Origin: Streptobacillus ratti
GTDB lineage: Bacteria > Fusobacteriota > Fusobacteriia > Fusobacteriales > Leptotrichiaceae
Direction: 5' to 3'
Assembly (NCBI RefSeq): GCF_001891165.1
Contig: NZ_LKKW01000009.1
Location: 1-42,244, forward strand
DNA length: 42,244 nt
A program made the translations under genes and the position numbers. Positions 8,463-17,360 of this stretch are shown in pieces (within the stretch, counting starts at the first letter, position 1; the number at the start of each line of letters is the position of its first letter). The notes under the pieces are model-generated. The model was not told the DNA's origin, did not search any database, and saw only the letters and a list, made by a program, of their open reading frames with translations.

Positions 8463-10850
8463 TTATAACCTCACATATCTCATTCTCATTGCATTTAAAA
8501 CTGTAAGTATCGTAACACCAACATCGGCAAACACTGCAACCCACATAGACATAAAATTAAAAATTCCAAATGTGATTATTATTAATTTTATTGAAATAAT
8601 GAATAATAAATTTTGAAAAACTATCATTTTCATTTTATTTGAAATTTTCTTAAGAACTGATATTTTAGTCAAACTATCTGTATTTAAAACTATATCTGCC
8701 GTATTTATAGTAATGTCTTGACCCATATTCCCCATAGCAACTCCTACATCAGCTACTGCAATAACAGGTGCATCATTAATTCCATCTCCTACAAACAATA
8801 TATGTTTATCTTCTTTTTCTTTAAGTAAAATATCTAATTTATCTTGTGGTAATAGATTTGAATATATTTTATCTATACCTAAAATATTCCCTACTTCTTT
8901 AGCAGAGTCTAAATTATCTCCAGTAAGCATTACTACTTCTTTAATACCTACATGTTTCATTAAAGCAATAGCTTCTTTTGTATCATCTTTTATTTTATCC
9001 TTAATGACAAATAAGGCAACAAAAATATTATCTATAGCAACATAAACTAAAGAAGAATTTTTGTCATTCATAAAATTTATTTGAGGTATATATATATTTC
9101 TATCTTCTAACATTTTTTTCTTACCTATTAATAAATCTCTATCTTCAAATTTAACACTTAATCCAAGTCCTGCAATCTCATCAATTTCTACTATTTTCTT
9201 ATTTTTAGAAAATTGATTTTTCAAACATATTTCATCATGGCTATGTGATTCACATTCACATTTTTCATTATCTTGTAATTTTTTAACATGATTTTTACAT
9301 TCATCACCATAATAATGACCTTTAGGTTCATGTTTTTCTATTTTAACATCTTTTGTTTTATAATGTTCTGAATAGTCATGGCAACAACCACAGTGTCCAC
9401 ATAAACTAATGTATTCATAAAATTTTTCTTCATCTTCTATACTATCAACTAATCCAAACTTTTTATTTATAAAAGAGATTATTGATTTTGCTATAGGGTG
9501 ATTAGAATTTTCCTCAGCCTTATATATATACTCATAAACTTCTTTTACATCTATATCTATTTTTTCTAAATCTTCAAAAACAGAATTAACCTTAAATTTT
9601 CCCTCTGTTATAGTTCCTGTTTTATCTAGGAAGACACTATCAATTTTATCTATATTATCAAATATATCTGCACCCTTAATTAATATTCCCTCTTTGGCTG
9701 CTCTACCAATACCTGAGAAAAAAGTAAGTGGTATAGAAAGAACCAATGCACAAGGACAAGCTATAACTAAAAGTACTATACCACTATATAGTGAGTCCAT
9801 AAAACTTATTTTCTTAAAGAAAAGTGGTGGAACTATAGTTATAAATATAGCTAAGGTAAATATTATTGGTGTATAATATCTTGAAAATTTAGTAACAAAT
9901 TTTTCCATTTTAGATTTATTATGCCCTGAATTTTCTATCATTTCCACTATCTTATATATACTACTTTCATCAAAGCTTTTACTTGCCTCAATTGCTAAAG
10001 TTTTAGTTAAATTTATCATACCAGCTAATACTTCATCATCTTTTTCAAAATATCTAGGAAGTGATTCACCTGTTATCATAGAAGTATCAATATCTGCACT
10101 ACCTATATATATCTTACCATCTAACAATATTTTTTCTCCTGGTTTAACATAAAAAATATCTCCAGCTTTAATTAAATTAACATCAACATCTACAAACTCA
10201 TTTTTAGTTTCATTTAAAATATGTACTTTATTATCATTTAAATCTATTAAACTTCTAATACCTTTTCTTGATTTTAAAACGGAATATTCTTGGAAATATT
10301 CTCCTAATGTATAAAATAGCATTACTCCTGTTGCTTCTTCATACTCTCTAATAAATATAGCTAATAATGATGCTACCATCATAAGTACCTTTTCATTAAA
10401 ACAATCTCCGTTTTTTATTGATTTAATAGCATCTTTAATAATAGGAAATGCAACTATAGCATAAGCAAATATGTAAAGAGGTACATAGTATAAATAAAGT
10501 TCTGAATCATATTTTAAATACATGTATAAATATTTATCAACAAATAGTGCAAAGATAAATAAAATTAGTGATATAAACATGTGTATTTTTTGATCTTTTA
10601 ATTCTTCTATTTCTTCTAAAAATTGAACTTCAGATTTATTCTCTAATTTAACATCAAAAGACATTTCCTTTTTTCTACCATATTTTACTAGTTCTTCAAT
10701 ACTATTTTCATTTTCAACATTAAAATCTACAACTAAACTCTTAGTTGAAAAATTTATACTCAAATTCTTAACATTATCGTGCGTTTTAAGATGTTCTTCT
10801 AACTTACTAGCACAACCAGCACAATCAAGCCCACATACTGTATATTTCAT
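8463..10850 (-). CDS. zntA: Zn/Cd/Pb-type P1B ATPase (ZntA/CadA-like metal exporter)
   Basis: A 795-residue inner-membrane ATPase that expels soft divalent metals. Visible in order: an N-terminal HMA domain with the metal site C-A-G-C, the TGES actuator loop, the transmembrane metal site CPCALVLSIP, the phosphorylation motif DKTGT, the SNHP nucleotide-binding motif and GDGINDAP. In the last membrane helix the motif ADVGVTILTVLNAMR is present. An Asp-Val-Gly there is typical of the P1B-2 (Zn/Cd/Pb) subgroup rather than of copper pumps. Residues about 482-540, inside the ATP-binding domain just after SNHP, form an unusual insert with 8 Cys and 8 His, beginning LCGHCGCCH. The ATG at 10850 was chosen because GAGGTG lies 8 bases upstream; the GTG at 10859 overlaps that site. 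The gene has its own promoter and terminator. Confidence 0.9.
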   Translation of the reverse strand: MKYTVCGLDCAGCASKLEEHLKTHDNVKNLSINFSTKSLVVDFNVENENSIEELVKYGRKKEMSFDVKLENKSEVQFLEEIEELKDQKIHMFISLILFIFALFVDKYLYMYLKYDSELYLYYVPLYIFAYAIVAFPIIKDAIKSIKNGDCFNEKVLMMVASLLAIFIREYEEATGVMLFYTLGEYFQEYSVLKSRKGIRSLIDLNDNKVHILNETKNEFVDVDVNLIKAGDIFYVKPGEKILLDGKIYIGSADIDTSMITGESLPRYFEKDDEVLAGMINLTKTLAIEASKSFDESSIYKIVEMIENSGHNKSKMEKFVTKFSRYYTPIIFTLAIFITIVPPLFFKKISFMDSLYSGIVLLVIACPCALVLSIPLTFFSGIGRAAKEGILIKGADIFDNIDKIDSVFLDKTGTITEGKFKVNSVFEDLEKIDIDVKEVYEYIYKAEENSNHPIAKSIISFINKKFGLVDSIEDEEKFYEYISLCGHCGCCHDYSEHYKTKDVKIEKHEPKGHYYGDECKNHVKKLQDNEKCECESHSHDEICLKNQFSKNKKIVEIDEIAGLGLSVKFEDRDLLIGKKKMLEDRNIYIPQINFMNDKNSSLVYVAIDNIFVALFVIKDKIKDDTKEAIALMKHVGIKEVVMLTGDNLDSAKEVGNILGIDKIYSNLLPQDKLDILLKEKEDKHILFVGDGINDAPVIAVADVGVAMGNMGQDITINTADIVLNTDSLTKISVLKKISNKMKMIVFQNLLFIISIKLIIITFGIFNFMSMWVAVFADVGVTILTVLNAMRMRYVRL

Positions 10851-10868
10851 TACATTCACCTCATTTTT

Positions 10869-10877
10869 ATTATACCA
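10869..10877 (-). promoter_or_regulatory. Extended -10 promoter of the P1B ATPase gene
   Basis: On the minus strand TGGTATAAT matches the extended -10 consensus TGnTATAAT. It is only about 18 bases before the start codon, so the 5' leader would be very short, beginning near the GAGG site. No convincing -35 box is seen. Confidence 0.5.
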
Positions 10878-10994
10878 TAGCTTAAAAATTATTGCTAGGA
10901 TTTTTTTAAGACTGAATAATTTTTTTTATATATTTTCTAGTAAATTAGTATATTAAAGGTTAATAATACTGAAATAATTTTAGAATTAATAAAA

Positions 10995-11012
10995 AAGGAG
11001 CAATTGCTCCTT
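10995..11012 (-). terminator. nagA terminator
   Basis: AAGGAGCAATTGCTCCTT is a perfect palindrome with an AATT loop. On the minus strand the stem runs into six T residues. Its 5' arm begins within the nagA stop codon, a compact arrangement also seen at secY in this window. Confidence 0.85.
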
Positions 11013-12162
11013 AATATCTTTGTAGTTTTCCTTTTGAAATTGTCCCCTCTACCCTATATTCTGAATTATAGAAAGTTAAATCTGCAATATATCCCTCTTT
11101 TACATATCCATATCTATCATCAACTTGAACAGCTTTAGCTGGATATGAAGTTGCCATACGTAAAGCCTCTTCTTCACTAATTTTAACTTCTTTAATTAAA
11201 TTTTTAATACCTGTAATCATATCTAGTGCTGACCCACCTAATGAACCAGTTTTAGGATCCCAACATTTTCCATTTTCATGTCTAACTAAATGTCCCTCAA
11301 ATATGAACTCTTTCATATCTGTTCCCATAGGTGATACTGCATCTGTAACTAAATACATATTTGATTTCATTACCTCTTTTACTACTCTTATTGATGGAAA
11401 ACTAGCATGTAAACCATCTACTATTATTCCACATTGTATATTTTTCTTATCTAATAAATATCCAACAACTCCAGGTTCTCTTGAGTCAAATCCACGCATT
11501 GCATTAAAGAAATGAGTAGCATGAGTAAAGTATTCTTTCTTTTCTTCAACTTGCTCATATGTAGCATTAGTATGACCTAGAGCAATATTTATTTTACTTT
11601 CTTTTAATACTTTCAAATGTTTAACTAAGGCATTTTCTGGAGCTATAGTAATTATCTTAACTCCCTCATATCCAACCTTAGCTATTTCATCTATTAAACT
11701 ATCATTTAATACTCTAATATAGTCTGGTCTATGAACACCTTTTTTCTCCACACTTATATAAGGACCTTCAATATGTAAACCTAAAACTCCAATTTGCTCT
11801 TTAGTATCTTTAATTTCATCTATTAATCTTAAAGCTTTTAATATTTTTTCATCTGGAGATGTAATTAATGTCGGTAAAAATGAAGTACAACCAAATCTTT
11901 TATTAGTTTCATTCATAATTTCTAATGTTTTTACAGTAATTTCATCGTTAAATAAAACTCCTCCACACCCATTAAGTTGTAAATCTATGAATCCAGGCGA
12001 TAAAACTTTACCCTCTATGTCTACTACTTCATGCTTAGACATTAACTCATCATTAAGTTCTGACACTGTTGTTATTTTTTCAATTTTATCTCCGCTAAGT
12101 ATTAATACATTTTCAGGAATAAATTTATCTCCATCAAATATTCTAGCATTTTTGATTATCAT
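11011..12162 (-). CDS. nagA: N-acetylglucosamine-6-phosphate deacetylase
   Basis: A 383-residue amidohydrolase that removes acetate from GlcNAc-6-phosphate, a cytoplasmic step in amino-sugar use and cell-wall recycling. Family motifs visible: the PGFIDLQLNGCGG strand, the metal-site GLHIEGPY with its Glu, LGHTNA, THFFNAMRG, VDGLHAS and the catalytic Asp in LVTDAVSPMG. The length matches the family. AGGAGG lies 7 bases before the ATG. It stands alone: no nagB or sugar transporter is next to it, so glucosamine-6-phosphate deaminase must be elsewhere if the pathway is complete. Confidence 0.95.
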   Translation of the reverse strand: MIIKNARIFDGDKFIPENVLILSGDKIEKITTVSELNDELMSKHEVVDIEGKVLSPGFIDLQLNGCGGVLFNDEITVKTLEIMNETNKRFGCTSFLPTLITSPDEKILKALRLIDEIKDTKEQIGVLGLHIEGPYISVEKKGVHRPDYIRVLNDSLIDEIAKVGYEGVKIITIAPENALVKHLKVLKESKINIALGHTNATYEQVEEKKEYFTHATHFFNAMRGFDSREPGVVGYLLDKKNIQCGIIVDGLHASFPSIRVVKEVMKSNMYLVTDAVSPMGTDMKEFIFEGHLVRHENGKCWDPKTGSLGGSALDMITGIKNLIKEVKISEEEALRMATSYPAKAVQVDDRYGYVKEGYIADLTFYNSEYRVEGTISKGKLQRY

Positions 12163-12307
12163 ATACCTGCCTCCTGTTTTTGTTCTATATTTATTTTACA
12201 TCTATTAACAAAAAAAATCAAGTTATGAAGTGAAAAATTTTTTCATTTTTTAATTTAATTTTGAAATTTTATTTCTCCTTTTTACTTTTCTATTCGTTCT
12301 TAAATCA

Positions 12308-12336
12308 TTGAAATAAATCATAAATAATGGTATAAT
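12308..12336 (+). promoter_or_regulatory. Promoter of the znuA-like unit
   Basis: TTGAAA (12308-12313) and TATAAT (12331-12336) are 17 bases apart, with TGG directly before the -10 box giving an extended -10. GGAGG stands just before the ATG at 12357. No Zur-like dyad was noticed around it. Confidence 0.7.
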
Positions 12337-12356
12337 CTATATACTTTGGAGGTAAT

Positions 12357-13250
12357 ATGAAAAAAATAATATTTAAATTAATTATGTTCCTTATATTAAT
12401 CACTAATGTATCTTTATCAAAACTTAAGATAGGTGTAAGTATGTTACCTTATTATTCTTTTACTAGTAATATAGTCGGAGATAAAGCTGATGTAATTCAA
12501 ATTCTTCCAGCTGATGTAGATGTACATGCTTACCAACCATCACCAGATGAAGTTAAAAAAATTTCTGGTTTAGATGTATTAATAATTAATGGTACAGGAA
12601 TTGATAACTATATGTATAATTTAGTTAAAGCATCAAATAATAAGAAGCTTGTTATAATTAACGCAAATAAAAATGTTGCACTACTACCTATAGCAGGTGA
12701 ACGTGGGAATACAAAATCTGTAAACACACATACATTCATAGCTATACAAGCAGCTATACAACAAGTAAACACTATAGCAAAAGAATTATCTAAAATAGAT
12801 AATAAAAATAGTAGTTACTATTTAAAAAATGCAAGAGAATATAATAAGAAATTATCAAATATTAAATCAAAAAAAATAAAAGAACTTTCTGAATTAAGAA
12901 AAGGAATTAATCTTACAGTAGCTACAACACATGGTGGTTATGACTACATCTTAGGTGAATTAGGTATAAAAGTAGGTGTCGTAATTGAACCAAAAAATCA
13001 TGGTAAACCTAGTGCTAATGATTTAAAAATAGCAATAGATTTAATAAAAGAAAATAAGATAGACATATTATTTGAATCAGATGGAAGTGCATCTCCATAT
13101 ACTAAAGCTGTGCAGAAAGAAACTGGTGTAGTTGTAGAACAATTACTGCATATGACTAACGGTAAGTATACTAAAGATGCTTTTGAAAAGGATATTGAAA
13201 AAAATATAAATAGAATAATCAACGCATTAAGAAAGGTGAAACAAAAATGA
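12357..13250 (+). CDS. znuA: ZnuA/TroA-type metal-binding protein of an ABC importer
   Basis: A 297-residue periplasmic solute-binding protein of cluster A-1, which captures Zn2+ or Mn2+ for an ABC importer. A signal peptide covers about residues 1-21 and there is no lipobox Cys. Likely metal ligands are His57 (DVHAYQPSP), His125 (NTHTF), His192 (THGGYDYILG) and Glu240 or Asp242 (FESDGSASPYT). The His-rich loop of enteric ZnuA is missing, so metal choice between zinc and manganese is open. The permease and ATPase genes are not in this window. The stop overlaps the next ATG (ATGA), so it is co-translated with the lipoprotein. Confidence 0.85.
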   Translation: MKKIIFKLIMFLILITNVSLSKLKIGVSMLPYYSFTSNIVGDKADVIQILPADVDVHAYQPSPDEVKKISGLDVLIINGTGIDNYMYNLVKASNNKKLVIINANKNVALLPIAGERGNTKSVNTHTFIAIQAAIQQVNTIAKELSKIDNKNSSYYLKNAREYNKKLSNIKSKKIKELSELRKGINLTVATTHGGYDYILGELGIKVGVVIEPKNHGKPSANDLKIAIDLIKENKIDILFESDGSASPYTKAVQKETGVVVEQLLHMTNGKYTKDAFEKDIEKNINRIINALRKVKQK

Positions 13251-13636
13251 AAAAAATATTAATTTTTACTGCAATGGTAATTGCTTTAACAAGTTGTTCT
13301 ACTATTATTAACGGGTCATCTCAACCATTAGATATTAGATCTAATTCAGGGAAAGAAATAATAGTAAGAGATGAAAACGGAAATATATTAAAACAAGGTC
13401 AAGGAACTTTATTCGTTAATTTAAAAAGAATGGATAATGAAGTAGGAGTTGGAGCAAAATACTTTATTACTTCAGGAGATAAAACTGTTGCAATATTACC
13501 TAAAATAAATACTTTATCATATCTAATTGGTAATATTTTTGTTCCTGGTGGACATTTAATAGATAAATATACAGGAGCAATGTTTGATCTTGTTGATGTT
13601 GACGGTAACAGATTAAATAGTATAGAATTTAAATAA
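13247..13636 (+). CDS. Small lipoprotein of unknown function
   Basis: A 129-residue lipoprotein with a signal peptide and lipobox LTSC (Cys17). The mature part is beta-rich and ends with a Gly-containing segment, PGGHLIDKYTGAMFDL. That segment recalls small bacterial lipoproteins with a Gly-Gly-x-x-D-x-x-T-G-A pattern. Overlap with the znuA-like gene and the tight gap to the next gene suggest all three act in the envelope, perhaps in metal acquisition; that role is inferred from context only. Confidence 0.75.
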   Translation: MKKILIFTAMVIALTSCSTIINGSSQPLDIRSNSGKEIIVRDENGNILKQGQGTLFVNLKRMDNEVGVGAKYFITSGDKTVAILPKINTLSYLIGNIFVPGGHLIDKYTGAMFDLVDVDGNRLNSIEFK

Positions 13637-13650
13637 AGGATGTTAATGTT

Positions 13651-14211
13651 ATGAAGAAATATGTAATTATAGGTTTATTATCTAGTCTTATAGCTATTTC
13701 AAGTACAGAAGTTACTATACTAGCCCAAGGTGGTTTAAGTGGATTTCAATCTGATAACTTTAATAGTAATTCTATTTTAAATGTTGGAATACATATTTCA
13801 TTAGGTAAGGTTATGAAATTAAAAAAAGGTAAATTAAATGTTAATCTTGGTACAGGTCTTGAGGGTGGAGTTAATAAAATGATTCCCTTTAGTAAAAATG
13901 CTACGGTATCACAATCAAGTTCTACTACAGGTACTGAAAAAATAGATTATGAAAAAGAAATAGCAAAAGTTCATCCATACATTTCTCCTTTTATATTCAC
14001 TGAATTAAATGGAGAAGTTATAGAAAATCTTAAGCTATATACAGGTGCTTCTATAGGTACTTTTCACTATATTATAAACAATAAATCTATTACTAAATTT
14101 TCTATAAAAGCAAAATTTGGTACTACATTTAAAGGTAATTTTACTAGTGAAATTGCTTTAGGATATCCTCAATATTTAACTTTAAGCTTAGGTTCAAAAT
14201 TTAATTTTTAA
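13651..14211 (+). CDS. Small outer-membrane beta-barrel protein
   Basis: A 186-residue exported protein with a signal peptide (about residues 1-19), alternating hydrophobic strands and a C-terminal Phe (GSKFNF), as expected for an outer-membrane barrel. A segment ELNGEVIENLKLYTGASIG resembles the strand pattern of the tandem barrel proteins at 40-42 kb, so a distant relation is likely. It is third in the znuA-like unit, 14 bases after the lipoprotein, and ends at a strong terminator. The substrate is unknown; a metal or small-solute role is conjecture. Confidence 0.7.
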   Translation: MKKYVIIGLLSSLIAISSTEVTILAQGGLSGFQSDNFNSNSILNVGIHISLGKVMKLKKGKLNVNLGTGLEGGVNKMIPFSKNATVSQSSSTTGTEKIDYEKEIAKVHPYISPFIFTELNGEVIENLKLYTGASIGTFHYIINNKSITKFSIKAKFGTTFKGNFTSEIALGYPQYLTLSLGSKFNF

Positions 14212-14224
14212 AATTTCATTATAC

Positions 14225-14258
14225 AAAAGGGGCTATATTTTTAGGAACAGCCCCTTTT
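14225..14258. terminator. Bidirectional terminator between the znuA unit and thiN
   Basis: A perfect 10-bp stem (AAAAGGGGCT / AGCCCCTTTT) with a 14-base loop lies between two convergent genes. T-rich tails follow on both strands, so it can end transcription from either side. Confidence 0.85.
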
Positions 14259-14260
14259 AA

Positions 14261-14929
14261 TTATATCTCAACTATTATTAACATATCTCCTTTTTTAACA
14301 CTAATCTTTGCTATATCATCTTTAATAACATTGCTAACTAATGACATATTTCTTGAAATATCTTTATTTTCCAAATTATAAACAAAACCCTCAAGAGTTA
14401 AACCCTTTAAATCAGAAAGTGGTATTAGTGAAAACTTTTTATTAGATTTACCTAATATTTTATCTTCTTTATCTACATAATACATTAATTCATTATTATG
14501 TGTAATGTATTTCATGTTTTTATTATTTGCTAATAATTTAGCATTAGCTATACTCATATCTATCCTACCACCAGTAGCACCAAATACTAGCACATCTTTA
14601 TCTTGATAAAAATCAATTTCTTCTTTTTCAAATCTATTATTCATACATACATCTTCTATTTTACATATATGTATTAAAGCTATAGAAAAATCTGTATAAT
14701 CTTTATCATTTGAATAATCATATATTTCAACATTTTTTGATTTATAGTAATCTAAAACTTCTAAATTAACTGAATCTAAATCCCCAACTATAGCATGAGG
14801 AATTATCCCATGTCTATATGCAAAATTAGCTCCTCCATCTGCACAATATATTTTTCTGTCTTTTATTAATTCAAAATGATAATCATTAAATTCAGGATAT
14901 TCTCCATTTAGAAATACACAATATTTCAT
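14261..14929 (-). CDS. thiN: Thiamine pyrophosphokinase
   Basis: A 222-residue enzyme that transfers pyrophosphate from ATP to thiamine, making the cofactor ThDP. Signature segments are CADGGANFAYRHG, VGDLDS (acidic metal and ATP site), KDYTDFSIAL and GATGGRIDMSIAN. The C-terminal beta domain is present (KGLTLEGFVYNL). It is the last gene of the gyrB-to-thiN unit and its ATG overlaps the pheT stop by one base (TAATG), implying translational coupling. Confidence 0.93.
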   Translation of the reverse strand: MKYCVFLNGEYPEFNDYHFELIKDRKIYCADGGANFAYRHGIIPHAIVGDLDSVNLEVLDYYKSKNVEIYDYSNDKDYTDFSIALIHICKIEDVCMNNRFEKEEIDFYQDKDVLVFGATGGRIDMSIANAKLLANNKNMKYITHNNELMYYVDKEDKILGKSNKKFSLIPLSDLKGLTLEGFVYNLENKDISRNMSLVSNVIKDDIAKISVKKGDMLIIVEI

Positions 14930-17349
14930 TAGCCTCTTAATGTAGCTCCAAAATCTTTAGTTAATTTATTAATAATTTTAGTCATAATATCGTTTATTTC
15001 TTTTTCTTCTAATGTTTTATTATCATCTCTCATAACTATGCTAATAGCAACAGACTTATATCCTTTTTCTATTCCTAATCCTTGGTATATATCAAATAGT
15101 TCTACTTTTTCTATTGAATTATCAATTTTTTCTATAGTTTTTAACATTTCTCCTACTAAAACATCTTCATTTACAACTAATGCAATATCTCTAGGAACTG
15201 ATTGATATTTACTTAACCCTTTGTATTTTATATTATTTGAAATATATTTCTTAATTAAATCTAAATATATTTCACCATAAAGTATATTACTTTTTTCTAC
15301 ATCCATATTTTCTAATACATCTGGGTGTAATTCTCCATAACTTCCAATAAGTTCTTTTCCTACAAATATATCTACACTTCTTCCAGGATGGTATGCCTTA
15401 TTTTCACTTCTTCTAATCTTATAATTCATAAATCTAAGTTTTTCAAATATAGCCTCTACTACACCTTTTAAATCATAAAAATCATAATTTTCTGGTTTAG
15501 CATTCCATATATTTTTAATTTTACTTCCAGATAATATTAAGGCTAAAGTTTCTTTTTCAAAAACCTGCATTCCATTTATTGTAACAGATTTTTCATCAAA
15601 TTTATTTACCTCTTGTTTAGTAAATCTTCTACTTACTTCAAAAAATCTAATATCATTTGCACCTCTATTGATATTATCTCTTACATTTTTAATAAGAGAA
15701 TACATTAATGTAGGTCTTAAAATACTAAATTCTTCTACTATAGGGTTTTTAATTTCTATAATATTTTCATTAGGAATTTCAAATAAGACTTTTTCTAAAG
15801 CATTTTTAGGTATAAAGCTATAATTAATTACTTCTCTCATTCCTAAATTAGACACAAGTTTTTTAATATCTGTTACAAATTTAGTAGTATCTTCTAATCT
15901 TTCCTTAGTAAGTTTTACTAAAGGCATTTCATTTTCTATACTATCAAATCCTACCATACGTATTACTTCTTCAAAATAGTCAAATTGATTGATTAAATCT
16001 TGTCTATGTGAGGGAGCAGTAAGTAATAGTTCTTCTCCCTTATCATTAATCTTAACTTCTAATTTTTCAAATATATCTAATATTTTATCTTTTTCTATTT
16101 CTTTCCCTACAAATCTATGTAATCTTGGAAGTGATAAAGTAGTAACTTTAATTTCTGGTTTAACTGGGTAATCATCATTAATATTACATACTATCCCACC
16201 AGCTATTTCTTTTACTAAACTAGTAATTCTATCTATTACATATTCCATATTTTCTGTATTTACTGCTCTTTCAAATCTATATGCAGATTCTGTTGAAAGT
16301 GCAAATTTTCTATTAGTTTTTCTAACCATGATATTATCAAAATGTGCAACTTCTATTAAAATATCTGTAGTATTTTCATCAACTTCAACTTCAGTTCCAC
16401 CCATAACACCTGCAAGTGCTACAGTTTTTTCTCCATTAGTTATTACTATATCTTCATTATTAAGTACTCTTTCTTTTTCATCAAGAGTTACAAATTTTTC
16501 ATCATTTTTTGCCCTAGAAACTGTTATTTTTTTTGAATTAAATTTATTAAAATCAAAAATATGATTAGGTTGATTAGTTTCAAGCATTACATAGTTTGAT
16601 ATATCAACTATATTATTAATACTTCTAATTCCAACTGCTTCTAACCTATTTTTTAACCATTCAGGACTTTTATCTACCTTAACACCTTTAATAACCCTTG
16701 CTAAATATCTATTTGACAGTCCTTTTTCTATAGATATTTCTATATCTTCTTTATCCTCAACAGTTACATTTACTTTTGGTAATTGTAATTTTTTAGAATA
16801 ATATACTGCAAGTTCTCTAGCTATACCTATATGAGATAAACAATCAGGTCTATTAGGTGTTATTTCAAGTTCAAATATTATATCATCTAAACCTAAATAT
16901 TCATTCATAGGTATTCCAAGTTTTGTATCCTGTGGTAATATCATTATTCCATCATTATCTTTTCCTATTTTAAGTTCTACCTCAGAACAAAGCATTCCAT
17001 TAGATTCTTCTCCTCTAATTTTTGCTTTTTTAATCACAAAACCTTTCTCAAGTTCGGCTCCAATTTGAGCCATAGCAACTATATCTCCAACCTTATGATT
17101 AGTTGCTCCACATAATACTTGTTGAACTTTTTCTCCATTATCAACCTGACATATACTAATATGGTCAGAATTAGGATGTGCTACTTTTTCTAAAACTTTA
17201 GCAGTTAAAACCTTAGTTAAGTGTTCTCCTTGTTTTTCTATTTTTTCTACTTCTTGTCCTATCATAGTTAAGGCATTTTCCAGCTCTTTTATATCTATAT
17301 TCTTGTCAAGATCTATGTATTCTCTTAACCAATTTAATGAAATTAACAT
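14929..17349 (-). CDS. pheT: Phenylalanine-tRNA ligase beta subunit
   Basis: The 806-residue beta subunit of the alpha2-beta2 PheRS that charges tRNA-Phe. Domains in order: an N-terminal fold (MLISLNWLREYIDL), the EMAPII-like tRNA-binding domain (about 40-150, with HPNSDHI and GMLCSE), the B3/B4 editing domain, the B5 domain, the pseudo-catalytic module, and the C-terminal FDX-ACB anticodon-binding domain (SVPRDIALVV). The length is normal. It lies 11 bases downstream of pheS and overlaps thiN by one base. Confidence 0.97.
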   Translation of the reverse strand: MLISLNWLREYIDLDKNIDIKELENALTMIGQEVEKIEKQGEHLTKVLTAKVLEKVAHPNSDHISICQVDNGEKVQQVLCGATNHKVGDIVAMAQIGAELEKGFVIKKAKIRGEESNGMLCSEVELKIGKDNDGIMILPQDTKLGIPMNEYLGLDDIIFELEITPNRPDCLSHIGIARELAVYYSKKLQLPKVNVTVEDKEDIEISIEKGLSNRYLARVIKGVKVDKSPEWLKNRLEAVGIRSINNIVDISNYVMLETNQPNHIFDFNKFNSKKITVSRAKNDEKFVTLDEKERVLNNEDIVITNGEKTVALAGVMGGTEVEVDENTTDILIEVAHFDNIMVRKTNRKFALSTESAYRFERAVNTENMEYVIDRITSLVKEIAGGIVCNINDDYPVKPEIKVTTLSLPRLHRFVGKEIEKDKILDIFEKLEVKINDKGEELLLTAPSHRQDLINQFDYFEEVIRMVGFDSIENEMPLVKLTKERLEDTTKFVTDIKKLVSNLGMREVINYSFIPKNALEKVLFEIPNENIIEIKNPIVEEFSILRPTLMYSLIKNVRDNINRGANDIRFFEVSRRFTKQEVNKFDEKSVTINGMQVFEKETLALILSGSKIKNIWNAKPENYDFYDLKGVVEAIFEKLRFMNYKIRRSENKAYHPGRSVDIFVGKELIGSYGELHPDVLENMDVEKSNILYGEIYLDLIKKYISNNIKYKGLSKYQSVPRDIALVVNEDVLVGEMLKTIEKIDNSIEKVELFDIYQGLGIEKGYKSVAISIVMRDDNKTLEEKEINDIMTKIINKLTKDFGATLRG

Positions 17350-17360
17350 ATTTCCTCCAC

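Noticed and set aside
8463-10850. Copper ATPase (CopA) identity for the P1B pump
   Set aside because: The last helix has Asp-Val-Gly as in Zn/Cd pumps and lacks the copper-type pattern; the CPC site is shared by both groups.
12163-12307. Possible riboswitch or Zur operator upstream of the znuA-like gene
   Set aside because: Only AT-rich sequence was seen, with no dyad or conserved structural motif that I could support.
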